A stretch of DNA of 64,000 nucleotides from positions 248,001 to 312,000 of the forward strand of contig JADJVW010000001.1 in assembly GCA_016710365.1 (NCBI GenBank). The letters are read 5' to 3'. This DNA comes from Candidatus Caldilinea saccharophila. Lineage in GTDB: Bacteria; Chloroflexota; Anaerolineae; Caldilineales; Caldilineaceae. Position 1 is the stretch's first letter; each line of letters opens with the position of its first letter. This document shows, one piece after another, positions 1 to 8,977 of the stretch. The translations under genes were made by a program, and so were the position numbers. The notes under the pieces were generated by a model that saw only the letters and a list, made by a program, of their open reading frames with translations, ran no database searches and was not told the DNA's origin.

Positions 1-2212
1 CATGGGGCCAGCAACCCTTGAGCGCTTCGGCTCTGAGTTGTTCAGCGAACCGCTTCTCCTCGGGTTGCACCAGCGTCTGGCGCTGGAAGCTAATAAACGG
101 GATGCCCTCTATCTCGCGCACTCGGCGCAGTGCGGCACCGGGGTTGAGGTAAACGGCCACATCCTGCCACGGACCCTCCTTGAGGATCTCAAGAACCTCC
201 AGATGGTGGAGATTGAAAGCGTGCCCAATCTCGAACGGTATCACGAAATTCTGTGCGTCCCCGGTGATGTAGATGATCTCGAGGTTCTTTTGGGCCAGCT
301 TGCGGTTCTCCCAGACGTGGTGTAGCTTCTCTGGTGTCGTTCCCAGTGGGAAAACCTCGGCCAACAGGCACGGATGCCAATTCGCCTGCGGCGGGACCAG
401 AGCTTTCGGCCACAAGACTTTGGCCACGGCGGTACCTCCTGCCGGAACAGTTGCTAACACGGCAGTGCCGATCAAACGGGTTGGATGCCAGTCGATCGGA
501 TAGAAGACCTCGGTGCGCGGAACTGCCTCCGCAACAGTATCATGACCATCGAAACCCAGGTAGTTGGCGAGGTAGAACCTAACGGTGACGTTGTCATAGC
601 TCGTATTGCTTTTGTTGTGAACGCGCGCATACAGCCAGTTATCCTGGTTGCTCAGGGGTTTCTGGTGAATCGAGTCACCAAGCGCCGGGTTCAGGTAGAG
701 GGTCGGATTGTCGTCGGCATTTCGGACGAAGAGATCCGGGCTGTTCCAGAAAGTGCCGGACGATGCGGATGACTGGACGCCGGTATCGGTCAGAGTATCG
801 CGGATGTAGACATCATTCACGTTCGCGCGCAGGAGCGAGGTGTCCATCACCGAGCGGCCCGAGGTAGCCCGACGCCAGTTGTCTATCTGGTCGTGGCGTC
901 GAGTTTCCACGGCGGTGAGAAACGCTGCATAGGTGTTCACATTGGATGTGATGGCAATCATCGCCTGGTGAAAGACGCGTTGGCTGCTATGAAGGTTCGG
1001 CGTACGTGCTCCTTCATTCCAGATGATGTTCTGAGCCGTAATGGCCACGGGAGTGGAACTAAACGTGCCGTTCGGATTGGATTTCGGGTCCTTGATGATC
1101 TGAAAGTCCGAGCCGCTGACCGGATAGGTAGGCGGTCTGACCCGCGATGAGCTGGTCGCTTCGGGGTTGAGGAAGCCCATCAAGTACTGATCCAGGGGGC
1201 AGAAGACGAATTCGGTATCTTGGGGCTCCTCTCTACCGTAGGTCCCGGGCGTTCCTGGTGTTGTCTCAAACCAGTCGAGGTGGTCATAGTCCATGCAGGA
1301 ACGGTCGTTGTCTGGCCATCCGCCGGGGTGGAATGGCTTCTGGCTTGCACTCCACGCGCTATTCCAGTTTTCATGAAGCAGCCCCTGCTCGGGGCCATTT
1401 TGGGAATCACGATAGTTGACGTAGAAGAGCCACTGGTGGCCAGGCTCATGAAGCATGGTGCGTGCAGTGTACCAGGAATGGTATACCCAGCGCTGCAACC
1501 GCGAAGAGCCTCCCCAGTCCGCCCGATGGTTCTCCGCGCCGATGCCATAGCCATTGTCAGAACTAGCTCTGTAGATGGTATTGCTGGCATTCCCCATGTT
1601 GGGTGTGCCAGTGTCGTCCCACGCTGTGTCGTGTGCCAAAAGGAAAGTGGCAAAGTCATAGTCGTCGCCGAAGCGGGTTCGGAAGAGATTCCATGCGCCT
1701 ACCATATCGAGAATTCTGTCGCCACCAGAGGTGGTGTATGCCAGACTGCCGTCATCGTCGATCACGAACAAGTCGCCGCGCATGTCAATGGCAGGGCTGG
1801 TGAAATCGAGCACTTCCTCCTCGCTGCCGTCCGGTTTCATGCGCTTGATCCGGCGGGCTCTACCCTGGCGTTCCTTCTGCTCCATGTTCAGGCGGTGGAT
1901 CTTGCCCCAATCCAACCACTCGGTCATGCCGCCGCCCTCGCGATTGCCTGACTCGTCACGCATGACCCGCTCCTGGTCGAAAGAGACCTCTTGCACATCC
2001 ACGGGCCAATCTTCGAACGTCGTGGGCAGGAGTTGATCCTCTGGAACGGCTTCCCGAGCGAGCTTCTCCTCGACGTAGACCACCAGAGCAGGAGTCTCCG
2101 TCTCCTCACCCCCGATCCACTTCATGCCGTAGCCGACTCCCAAAACTCCATCAAGGGAGAGAAACTTCTCCCGGGCCTTCCCAACCATCTGTTGAATCAG
2201 TCGAGCATTCAT
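1..2212 (-). CDS. HExxH-motif putative metallopeptidase, C-terminus beyond window
   Basis: The frame is open from an ATG at 2212 (AAGGA just upstream) to the window edge, at least 737 codons, so the C-terminus is missing. Residues about 20-78 (GVLGVGYGMK, ALVVYVEEK, PVDVQEV) resemble the short module found in front of Nal1/trypsin-like bacterial proteins. Residues 255-259 are HEPGH, an HExxH zinc-site pattern; I cannot assign a third ligand. Residues about 490-620 (SPDLFVRNAD, YARVHNKSN, WHPCLLAEV) look like a beta-sandwich and resemble the C-terminal half of the CAP protein at 9524-10800. No signal peptide or membrane segment is visible. It is the most distal gene seen in the minus-strand protease cluster. 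A zinc peptidase role is inferred from the motif and the neighbours; the family is not recognised. Confidence 0.7.
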   Translation of the reverse strand, partial: MNARLIQQMVGKAREKFLSLDGVLGVGYGMKWIGGEETETPALVVYVEEKLAREAVPEDQLLPTTFEDWPVDVQEVSFDQERVMRDESGNREGGGMTEWLDWGKIHRLNMEQKERQGRARRIKRMKPDGSEEEVLDFTSPAIDMRGDLFVIDDDGSLAYTTSGGDRILDMVGAWNLFRTRFGDDYDFATFLLAHDTAWDDTGTPNMGNASNTIYRASSDNGYGIGAENHRADWGGSSRLQRWVYHSWYTARTMLHEPGHQWLFYVNYRDSQNGPEQGLLHENWNSAWSASQKPFHPGGWPDNDRSCMDYDHLDWFETTPGTPGTYGREEPQDTEFVFCPLDQYLMGFLNPEATSSSRVRPPTYPVSGSDFQIIKDPKSNPNGTFSSTPVAITAQNIIWNEGARTPNLHSSQRVFHQAMIAITSNVNTYAAFLTAVETRRHDQIDNWRRATSGRSVMDTSLLRANVNDVYIRDTLTDTGVQSSASSGTFWNSPDLFVRNADDNPTLYLNPALGDSIHQKPLSNQDNWLYARVHNKSNTSYDNVTVRFYLANYLGFDGHDTVAEAVPRTEVFYPIDWHPTRLIGTAVLATVPAGGTAVAKVLWPKALVPPQANWHPCLLAEVFPLGTTPEKLHHVWENRKLAQKNLEIIYITGDAQNFVIPFEIGHAFNLHHLEVLEILKEGPWQDVAVYLNPGAALRRVREIEGIPFISFQRQTLVQPEEKRFAEQLRAEALKGCWPH

Positions 2213-2266
2213 TGTTCCTTACCTCCACTTCGCGGGCCGTCAGTCCATCCAATATGCAGAGATTGT

Positions 2267-2295
2267 AGGTCACCCGGTTTTGATCCGGGTGACCT
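2267..2295 (-). terminator. Stem-loop after the C13-like peptidase gene
   Basis: AGGTCACCCGG and CCGGGTGACCT form a perfect 11-bp stem around a 7-base loop, in the 120-base gap between the C13-like gene (stop at 2333) and the start of the HExxH gene. No clear U-run follows, so termination or mRNA-end protection is an inference. Confidence 0.45.
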
Positions 2296-2332
2296 CAGAC
2301 AGATCTGGTCCGTAGGGATCAGCGGGTCTTAT

Positions 2333-3712
2333 CTATCCCAGCGCCGCATCGATCAACTCCTCGACGCGAGGACCGATTTCCTCTTCTAACTCCTTACCGA
2401 GCTTCATATAGCGCTCGGCCACATATCGGTCGATCTCTTCGAGTTCCGGCATCATGCTGTGATGGATCCGCTCATATAGTTCTGGGTCAGGCAGAGGTGG
2501 TCTGCGGAGCAGAGGTCGTTCGTACAACACCTGCTTGTACCACCCCGGCCACCACCAATACCACAGTTGGCCCAGATGACACTCGCCTGCGCCTGCTGGT
2601 GCCTGGCTATACACCGGAGTGTCAGCAGCATACTTGTACGTGTTGGCGTAGTCATAGGCCTCTCTGGCGCCTATACATCCGTCAGCATTCGAGTCCGGGT
2701 TCGAAGCCAGCGCTGCACCGTAGGGGTCAATACCATTTATGGCCGCGATCCAGTCTCGGGCAAAGTAATCGAAGTGCCCATTGCCCCACGAGCTGTCGAA
2801 CTCACTGCAGGCCGATGCCACACTGGTCCGGGTGGCGGGACTCCTGCCGATCACGTGCGAGTTGAAGCCCCCCGAGTGACATTGTTCGAACATGGCGATG
2901 AGACAGCGGAACTCGGGAAGCTGTCCCAGCTTGGCCGCGAAATCTGACGCCTTGTAGGAGGCTCCCGAGTAGGTGCACAGATAGGACTCGGTGCCGTTGT
3001 GCCCGCCATGGTTGTTGGTGTGGATCAGTAGCAGGTCATCGGAATGGAGCCTGGTCTTCAGGTCACCCAAGACACCCTCCAGATCAGCCTTTGTACCTGC
3101 TCCGTTGATGGTCATGCGGTGCGGGGTTCCATCGCCGGGCCAATTCGTTGCGCCGAACGGTGCGCCACTCCAGTTGAGACTCCCATCGTAGTTCAGGACA
3201 TAGATGTTGCTGGGCGAGAAGCCATACACGTCCACGAGCGTCCGGTAGGCGAATTCGAGATCATTCACATGCCGAAAGTTGGAAGCGCCTGAAAAAAGCA
3301 CCGCGAAGCGGGTGCCCAACGGAAGCTTCCAAGCATAGTGCAGCTGGGGCTTGATGTACTGAACCGTCCAATCGGGCGCAAGTGTAACCGCCTGATGGAA
3401 CACCTCGTAGGTCTCCGGAACCTTCACCAAGTAGGGCGGAAACCTCGCCGGCACCTCCTTGTACATCTCGCCGTTCTCGGCGTTATAGAGCAAGTATCGG
3501 CAAGGATGTGCCCAGTTGGCTGCTGGCGCGTCATCGGAAAAGACCAGGAGTGTGTCCAACTCCATGGCAATTCTTTCTTGTGGCGTTTTGATGGCGCGCC
3601 CACTGCGTATTACCGACTTCTGAATGAACAGATTCGACCCCTCGGCCTGCCGGCGTGACATGCGCCGACGAGCGTCTTCCTGAATCCGATCAAAGATCTC
3701 TTGCGTTGGCAT
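2333..3712 (-). CDS. C13/caspase-like cysteine peptidase with N-terminal prodomain
   Basis: 459 residues. The start is set by AAGGAG seven bases before the ATG. The core (about 130-400) has the clan CD layout: a hydrophobic strand then HTNNHGGHNG with His235-Gly236, and a second strand then FEQCHSGGF with Cys278, the expected His/Cys dyad of legumain (C13) and caspase-like peptidases. Residues 60-100 (ANWAHPCRYLLYNAENGE, ARFPPYL) form a separate N-terminal domain that recurs in the small protein encoded just upstream (3829-4200). The C-terminal 60 residues are charged and helical (IDRYVAERYMKLGKELEEEI). No signal peptide is seen. The peptidase call is firm at clan level; whether it is a processing enzyme for the cluster is unknown. 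Confidence 0.75.
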   Translation of the reverse strand: MPTQEIFDRIQEDARRRMSRRQAEGSNLFIQKSVIRSGRAIKTPQERIAMELDTLLVFSDDAPAANWAHPCRYLLYNAENGEMYKEVPARFPPYLVKVPETYEVFHQAVTLAPDWTVQYIKPQLHYAWKLPLGTRFAVLFSGASNFRHVNDLEFAYRTLVDVYGFSPSNIYVLNYDGSLNWSGAPFGATNWPGDGTPHRMTINGAGTKADLEGVLGDLKTRLHSDDLLLIHTNNHGGHNGTESYLCTYSGASYKASDFAAKLGQLPEFRCLIAMFEQCHSGGFNSHVIGRSPATRTSVASACSEFDSSWGNGHFDYFARDWIAAINGIDPYGAALASNPDSNADGCIGAREAYDYANTYKYAADTPVYSQAPAGAGECHLGQLWYWWWPGWYKQVLYERPLLRRPPLPDPELYERIHHSMMPELEEIDRYVAERYMKLGKELEEEIGPRVEELIDAALG

Positions 3713-3828
3713 TGCTTTGCTCCTTTCATCTTGCCCTCAGATGACCAAAACGGGACACCAACTGTTGATCAGTATTGTGCGATGCTTCCACCTCCTTCGC
3801 CTGATCCGAGAAATCATTGGGCGCAGGT

Positions 3829-4200
3829 CTAGATTTCCCCCTTTGCTGGTGGGGCATGTGCCACGGCCCAGTCTGGTACATCGTCTCCCTTCCATATAAC
3901 CCGCAACGTCTGGGGCAGCCCGCGCAGGAAAGGAGGAAAACGAGCCGACATCTGCTGCACATCCCCGGTCTCCGGATTCACGAACAGGTAGCGGCATGCA
4001 TGCCCCCAGTTGGCCGTTGGTTGCAGATCAACGAAAGCAATCATGAACAACCAGGGCATGCAGACCTCTGCACCATCGATTTCTATGGCTGTTTCTGCTG
4101 AGAACTCCCGCTCATCCAAATAGACTACACTCGCCTTGCTTTCCTCAAATGAGAGAGAAGCAAGCACAATCTCAACTATCCTATCCCAAGAAGGAGTCAT
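3829..4200 (-). CDS. Small protein matching the prodomain of the C13-like peptidase
   Basis: 123 residues, ATG at 4200 preceded by AGGTGA. Residues 63-92 (ANWGHACRYLFVNPETGD, then ARFPPFL) closely match residues 65-95 of the neighbouring C13-like peptidase, at nearly the same distance from the start, so the whole protein equals a free-standing copy of that peptidase's N-terminal domain. It lies 116 bases upstream of the peptidase on the same strand. Prodomains of peptidases are often intramolecular inhibitors, so a free inhibitor, chaperone or adaptor for the peptidase is a reasonable inference. No catalytic motif is seen. Confidence 0.65.
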   Translation of the reverse strand: MTPSWDRIVEIVLASLSFEESKASVVYLDEREFSAETAIEIDGAEVCMPWLFMIAFVDLQPTANWGHACRYLFVNPETGDVQQMSARFPPFLRGLPQTLRVIWKGDDVPDWAVAHAPPAKGEI

Positions 4201-4383
4201 AGAGTCACCTGTCCAGAATCTGTGGCATCGTTACTCACGACGGCCCCGACCGCTGATGGCAAACTATCAGCCATCAGCGGCCCCTCATACTAGATCGCAG
4301 TGCAACCCGCCCTTGAACACCCGATGGCGGAAGTGCTGGATCGTTCGTCACCAGGCAGTAGCAGTTACTGGAGTGCGGCAGCA

Positions 4384-5562
4384 TCATGCCTCCGGACCCT
4401 TCCTCCCTCGTCGATCCCAGTATTCTTCCTCTGTGACCGCTAGCCTGTGTACGGATTCCGCACTCGGTGTTATGAACACATCGCGTCGCAGCCCTACCTG
4501 CCAAACGGGGAAGAAGCGATCTGGTGTTTCCGCCGTTTGCCTGAAGGTCAAACGAGGGGGATTGAGCCATTCTTGAGGAACGCCAAGCTCCTCTACGGCC
4601 AACTGTTGGGCTTGAGCGAGAGTCGAGTACTTGAAGAAGCAATCGCTCGGCAGCACGATGGACTCCTCTAGTTCGCCAGTGTAGGCATTGAGGATCACTG
4701 CTGCCTGGATCTCGCCTCGATCCATACCAAACGGAACAAGGTAGTACGGACGGTTGCGCCTTCCAGTTACTGATACCAGCATGGGTTCTAGGGGCGGCGC
4801 CTGAGCAAGGAGTTCCATTCCGTCGCGCCGTGCCAGCCCATGTTGGTCTATCCAAGAAACAGCGAGCCTTTGAACGCGATCCAAATCGCGAATAACCCTT
4901 CTGCCGACCACTGGCTGTGGAACAGTCACACGCCCTGTCTCCAGAGGCGGTTCATACACCCCCACATACTGCCCATACCATGAAGTGCCATTCCAGAGCG
5001 TTACAGGCTTATAGTAATCATCATACCACCAAGTTGTTCCGCTTTTCGCTATGTGCTTTTGAGCACCGACGATGCTCAGACCTCCCCCTCAAGTGGGGGC
5101 ACAGAAGGGCATAGGGTCGTTGATGTCAATCGAGTGAAGTACGACGCTGCTATTGCCCTCTGGTGCAACATCAGTTTCATAGCCGGAGATGACAACCCAA
5201 TGATTACCGTTGATCATCACAGCTGCCGGATAGTTGGTTCGTTGCATCCAGAGCAAGATGCTGTACATGGCTACATGGCCATCAGCAAACACCGGGGCGA
5301 CGAAATGCGCTGGCGCTGGCGGGGGATAGAAGGCGTGTATAGCATCGCGAACCATACCGGGCGCCTTGTATGGAGCAGGTTCTGCTTGGTGTTTCTCAAT
5401 CCATTCGTAGATGTCTTTCTGGTCCTGTACGGTACCTTGATACGATCCGCGGTAGCTGTTCATGATCATTTGTACGCTAGCTGCACCGCAATAGTGTGAA
5501 TCATACTGGCAGTACGCTGGCGGAATATGCGCCGGTACACCGGCCTGTGGCCACTTGAACAT
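4384..5562 (-). pseudogene. C39-like papain-fold peptidase interrupted by an in-frame TGA
   Basis: From an ATG at 5562 (AGGAGG six bases upstream) the frame runs 157 codons to a TGA at 5089-5091, then continues in the same frame without another stop to 4384. The first part is a C39-like (peptidase C39_2 type) domain: YCQYDSHYCGAASVQMIMNS with the catalytic Cys, NHWVVISGY with the His and INDP with the Asp/Asn. The text after the TGA (GGGLSIVGAQ, TTWWYDDYYKPV) looks like the normal end of that fold, so the stop falls inside the domain. The last 150 residues carry a PepSY-like hairpin (AAVILNAYTGELEES). It is probably a nonsense mutation or base error; readthrough is not excluded. No signal peptide is seen. 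Confidence 0.65.
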
Positions 5563-5964
5563 TTGATGCCTCCTCTCTAGAGATGTCTGGTTCGCGATTA
5601 CTCGTATCTTACTGTGCTGATCTGGGCGATGATAGCACCCACAACGAGGCACCCTGATGCCAACCCTGAACGTACACCTTCTTGGTGCCCCCACCGTCGA
5701 ATGCAACGGTAGACTTCAGCCGCAACAAAGCCGAGCTGGCCGAAACATAGAATTCCATGACCGTAACCCGATGCGCGTACGTCACTGACTCATGCCGGAT
5801 AGGCGCTTAACATCCAAGATGAATGTACCAGACGATCGCGCGCAGATCGCGCGCACAGTGAATCACGCCGTCACAAGTAATGTATAAATAGATAATAGAC
5901 AAAACAGCGCTTTTTAAGCAGCTCAGGTGCAAACATCATCGCTGCACTGTGGAGAGAGAATCCC
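5563..5964. other. Regulatory intergenic region, AT-rich
   Basis: About 400 bases between the divergent C39-like gene (minus) and the SARP fragment (plus). It contains the tandem 11-bp repeat at 5835-5856 and an AT-rich stretch at about 5878-5905 suited to a promoter. The same arrangement precedes the full-length SARP gene at 11198. No gene is seen in it. Confidence 0.5.
5835..5856 (+). promoter_or_regulatory. Tandem 11-bp direct repeat, candidate SARP operator (copy 1)
   Basis: ATCGCGCGCAG is followed immediately by ATCGCGCGCAC, a direct repeat with exact 11-base period, 108 bases before the SARP fragment start. SARP-family activators are known to bind direct heptamer repeats spaced by one helical turn. 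The identical pair occurs before the full SARP gene (11077-11098). Binding is inferred. Confidence 0.5.
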
Positions 5965-6141
5965 ATGCCCCACCTCAACCTGGCGCTGCTTGGCCCCTTT
6001 CAACTCACCCTGGAAGACCCCGCCGCCACGCGCGTCGAATCCGACAAGGTGCGCGGCCTGTTGGCCTTTCTGGCCGTGGAGCGCGACCGTCCCCGCCCTT
6101 GGCACGCACTGACCGAACCCCTGTGGCCGGGGCAGTCGGAC
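5965..6141 (+). pseudogene. Truncated 5' end of a SARP-family regulator
   Basis: About 58 codons starting MPHLNLALLGPFQLTLEDP are nearly identical to the start of the regulator at 11198. Similarity stops at LWPGQSDN (about 6141), where the other copy reads LWPAYSEQAAAANF, and the remaining frame is unrelated. The fragment covers only part of the OmpR-like DNA-binding domain. The upstream operator-like repeat and the leader just before the ATG are also shared, so a duplication followed by truncation, or insertion of the protease cluster between two copies, would explain it. Confidence 0.75.
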
Positions 6142-6663
6142 AACACAGCTATTGTTCTATCCTTTTTGCAGGAAAGATCACGACGTCGCAGCTCTCAAGA
6201 GCAACCAGTCGTGGTTCATTCGAACGGGTATCCGCCGCCCGTTGCAATTGTCCAAACACCCGGAGACAGCGTGATAGCCTCGGCGGCGTTCTGCTATGGC
6301 GTAATAAGTCGAGCCGTCTGCGGCCGACCTGGCAGCCGTGGCTGGCCCAGCGGCTCGTCAACGATGTGCTCTTGCCGTGGTAGGAGTCCCAAGCAGAGGA
6401 GCATAGGACGCCCCGTCGCGTACGCCAGGGCATGGCGGCACTTTTGGCGGTAGTTGACATACCGACCCCGTGGCCGAAACTCGCGGAAGAGCGCTCGGTT
6501 GGCCCACCGGATGCCTGCACAAGCGCCGTGAGCGCTACGAGGTCGTAAAAAGAGACCCGAAAACAGCCCAAAAGCCACCACTTTGGCGCTTGCCCCTCGG
6601 ATGTCATGAACGTCAATACCAACTCGGTCTTACAGAGTCAATCGTTGTTGGTCAAAACTCGAG
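6142..6663. other. Unassigned, probably degraded sequence
   Basis: Between the end of SARP similarity and the decayed small gene. Several short frames exist on the minus strand, one giving FREFRPRGRYVNYRQKCR and RPMLLCLGLLPRQEHIVDE, but none has a convincing start, length or family. It may be a worn mobile-element remnant. I assign no gene. Confidence 0.3.
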
Positions 6664-6978
6664 TTATACATTGGTGCTTGAATGCCCAGCCTGGATCTCT
6701 CCGATCCACAATTCGGTGGCAATCCGCGCGAGGAAAACTGATCCGTTTGCCTCGGACAATAACAGGAAGCCCAACCAGTGACTTCAGGAACCTCTCCACC
6801 CCGGCAGCATAGACGGGCAAGTCTCCCCTGTGCGTATGGAGTACATACGATAAGGCTGGCCGGCCAGCCAGCCGGAGGGAGACATCACCGGCTCCAGGAA
6901 ACCGGTGAACTGCTCCTCCGGCTCTGAGCGTTCAAGATACCACGGTTCGCTAGCGAATATGCGTTGTGTTACTTCCAT
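6664..6978 (-). pseudogene. Decayed small OB-like protein gene, two frameshifts
   Basis: An ATG at 6978 starts a frame reading FTGFLEPVMSPSGWLAGQPY. A second frame continues with GDLPVYAAGVERFLKSLVG and LPVIVRGKRI, and a third ends IATELWIGEIQ before a TAA at 6664. Joined, they make a coherent protein of about 100 residues with a beta-rich, OB-like pattern. Two frame changes within 100 codons suggest a pseudogene more than sequencing error. It sits between the SARP fragment and the subtilase gene. Function is unknown. Confidence 0.5.
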
Positions 6979-7113
6979 GTCTCGCCACTATAGTGAGTCA
7001 GATAAAGATTCCGGCTTCGCGATCTGGAGCAAAGGCTTCAGCCGGTTTCTCTAGGCAACGAGCGCCATCGGTCAAAGCCTCGAGTCCAAAGGATCATCTG
7101 CACATCTATGCCA

Positions 7114-8901
7114 CTAGCGGAACGCTAGCATCGCCCAGTATACTACCTGAGGACCAGCCGGGACATTGTAACCAGTAATGCGCAGCTTCCACGTGCCCTG
7201 TGCAATTCCGCCTGTCACCTGCGCTCGTTCAAACACGCTATAGGTCGAGAAGCTGTAGCCGCATGCGACCCCGGATGGGTCGACGAGGTACAGGTCGATG
7301 TCGTTGTGAGCATCGATTGTCACAAACCCGAGGCTCATGCACCATTCGGGCCACCAGAGGGCTGCATCCAGCTTCCGAATGTTGCTGCCGATCGAGATTG
7401 GCAGCTCGATATTGTCGTGGTGATTGACATTCACCTTGCCCCACCAAGCCCAGCTATCGGTCGGCAGGCGCAGATGGCCAGCGCCGATATCGTTATCGAA
7501 CGGGTATGGCTTTTGGCCGGACAGGATCATTTGTGCATAGACTTGGCCAGGGTCGATGCTGCCGCTGTTGCCACGCAACCAGTTGCGCAGTAAGGCGGCC
7601 GCGCCGGCGCCGTAAGGCGTGGCCCCGCTGGTGCCGCCGAAGTTCTGGACGGCTGTGTCACTGGCGCTACTGGCCGATTCGGTATTGGTTGGTGCCTGGA
7701 TATCGGGTTTGAAACGGCTATCACGGGTCGGGCCGCGACTCTGGTAGCTTTCCAGGTTTCCGCTGACTACATCAAAAGCGCCCACGCCGATAACACGGTG
7801 GGCGTTCGCAGGGGCATTGACTGTCTTCTGGCCAGGGCCATTATTGCCATTGGCGGCGATCACCACCGCGCCGGCGTTGAACGACGCATCAGCGGCCTGA
7901 GAGATGGAACCTAGGTCATCGCTGACATCCTGCATCTCGGCCACGATCACCCGATCAAGGATATTCACCGCCTTCTGGAAGGCGCGCACCACCGCTACGC
8001 TGTCCAGACCGCCGCAGTTGGCCGGGTAGACCTTCAGACTGTCGAGGGTGATGGCTGTGACGCCGCGATGATTGTTGCCCAGGTTGGCATTGCCAGTGAT
8101 GATTGCGCCCGTGCTCGTGCCGTGGTTCCAACAATCATCCGCAGGATCGGCGTTGGCGCCGGTATTGACGCTGTCAATGTGGAGTCCGATATGCGAGGGG
8201 TCGGTGTAGAGGGTGTGACTGAAACGAAGGCCGGTGTCCAGCAGCCCGATCCAGCCGGAAGTCTGGCCCAGATCAAAGTACGGATCAGAATCCAGATGCG
8301 CCCGACCATCGGAGATCATGCGCTGCGGCGGCTTCTGACGGGTGTCGCGTGGCTCAAGAGAGACTACCTCGGGACGATCCGCTAGACGATTCACACTGCG
8401 TAGCGGCATTTCAACCAGGACTGCGTTAATGATCCAGAAGGTCTCCAGCACTTTCGCTTCAGACACTTCCAACACAGCACTCAGAGTACTATAGCCCTCT
8501 TCCCTTTCCGCGACAATTTCCTTGACCAGTTCGTCGGCTCGCCGCAGCAAACGCTTGTTCGTCTCGGAGTCGCGCGACTGTGTATCGTCCGGCTCTGGAA
8601 AGCGCGGAATGGCGATATTCTCACGGAAGACCACCATCAGCTCATTGCGTTCATCGGGAGGGCGAGATTTCATCAATTCCTTGAGTACCGGGTGGATCTT
8701 GTCCCGTTCTTCGATCGAGATCGGCTCCGGTTCGCGGGCGCGCTTGGGCTCGGGCTCTGCCTTGGTCACCCAACTGCGCTTGATCGGGCGTGGAGTGAGG
8801 GCGCGGGTCTTGCCCCTACGCAGACGTGCGGAAAAGATGACATTGACTACATCTTCATCTTCACGGCCAACATATTTTTCTGGGTTTCTAGGTGTGAACA
8901 T
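7114..8901 (-). CDS. Subtilisin-like serine protease (S8) with I9-like propeptide
   Basis: 595 residues, start set by AAGGAGG six bases before the ATG. Residues about 85-185 resemble an inhibitor I9-type propeptide, after a basic, proline-rich N-terminus without a signal peptide. The catalytic triad is visible: Asp222 in GLLDTGLRFSHT, His260 in NHGTSTG, Ser425 in GGTSGATPYGAGAAALL; Asn351 in AANGNNG fits the oxyanion residue. The final 110 residues (DIDLYLVDPSG, GTWKLRITGY) look like a PPC or jelly-roll domain typical of exported subtilases. The gene appears intact. Absence of a signal peptide is odd for this family and is shared with the neighbours. Confidence 0.9.
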   Translation of the reverse strand: MFTPRNPEKYVGREDEDVVNVIFSARLRRGKTRALTPRPIKRSWVTKAEPEPKRAREPEPISIEERDKIHPVLKELMKSRPPDERNELMVVFRENIAIPRFPEPDDTQSRDSETNKRLLRRADELVKEIVAEREEGYSTLSAVLEVSEAKVLETFWIINAVLVEMPLRSVNRLADRPEVVSLEPRDTRQKPPQRMISDGRAHLDSDPYFDLGQTSGWIGLLDTGLRFSHTLYTDPSHIGLHIDSVNTGANADPADDCWNHGTSTGAIITGNANLGNNHRGVTAITLDSLKVYPANCGGLDSVAVVRAFQKAVNILDRVIVAEMQDVSDDLGSISQAADASFNAGAVVIAANGNNGPGQKTVNAPANAHRVIGVGAFDVVSGNLESYQSRGPTRDSRFKPDIQAPTNTESASSASDTAVQNFGGTSGATPYGAGAAALLRNWLRGNSGSIDPGQVYAQMILSGQKPYPFDNDIGAGHLRLPTDSWAWWGKVNVNHHDNIELPISIGSNIRKLDAALWWPEWCMSLGFVTIDAHNDIDLYLVDPSGVACGYSFSTYSVFERAQVTGGIAQGTWKLRITGYNVPAGPQVVYWAMLAFR

Positions 8902-8977
8902 GAGAATCCTCCTTCGAAGTCAGAGATGCTAACTAGCAGAGATCCAGCTAATGACAGGCTGCACAAGACCGGATATC

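Noticed and set aside
5089..5091. Selenocysteine codon
   Set aside because: I saw no clear stem-loop right after the TGA, C39-like enzymes use Cys at another position, and the site is not a catalytic residue.
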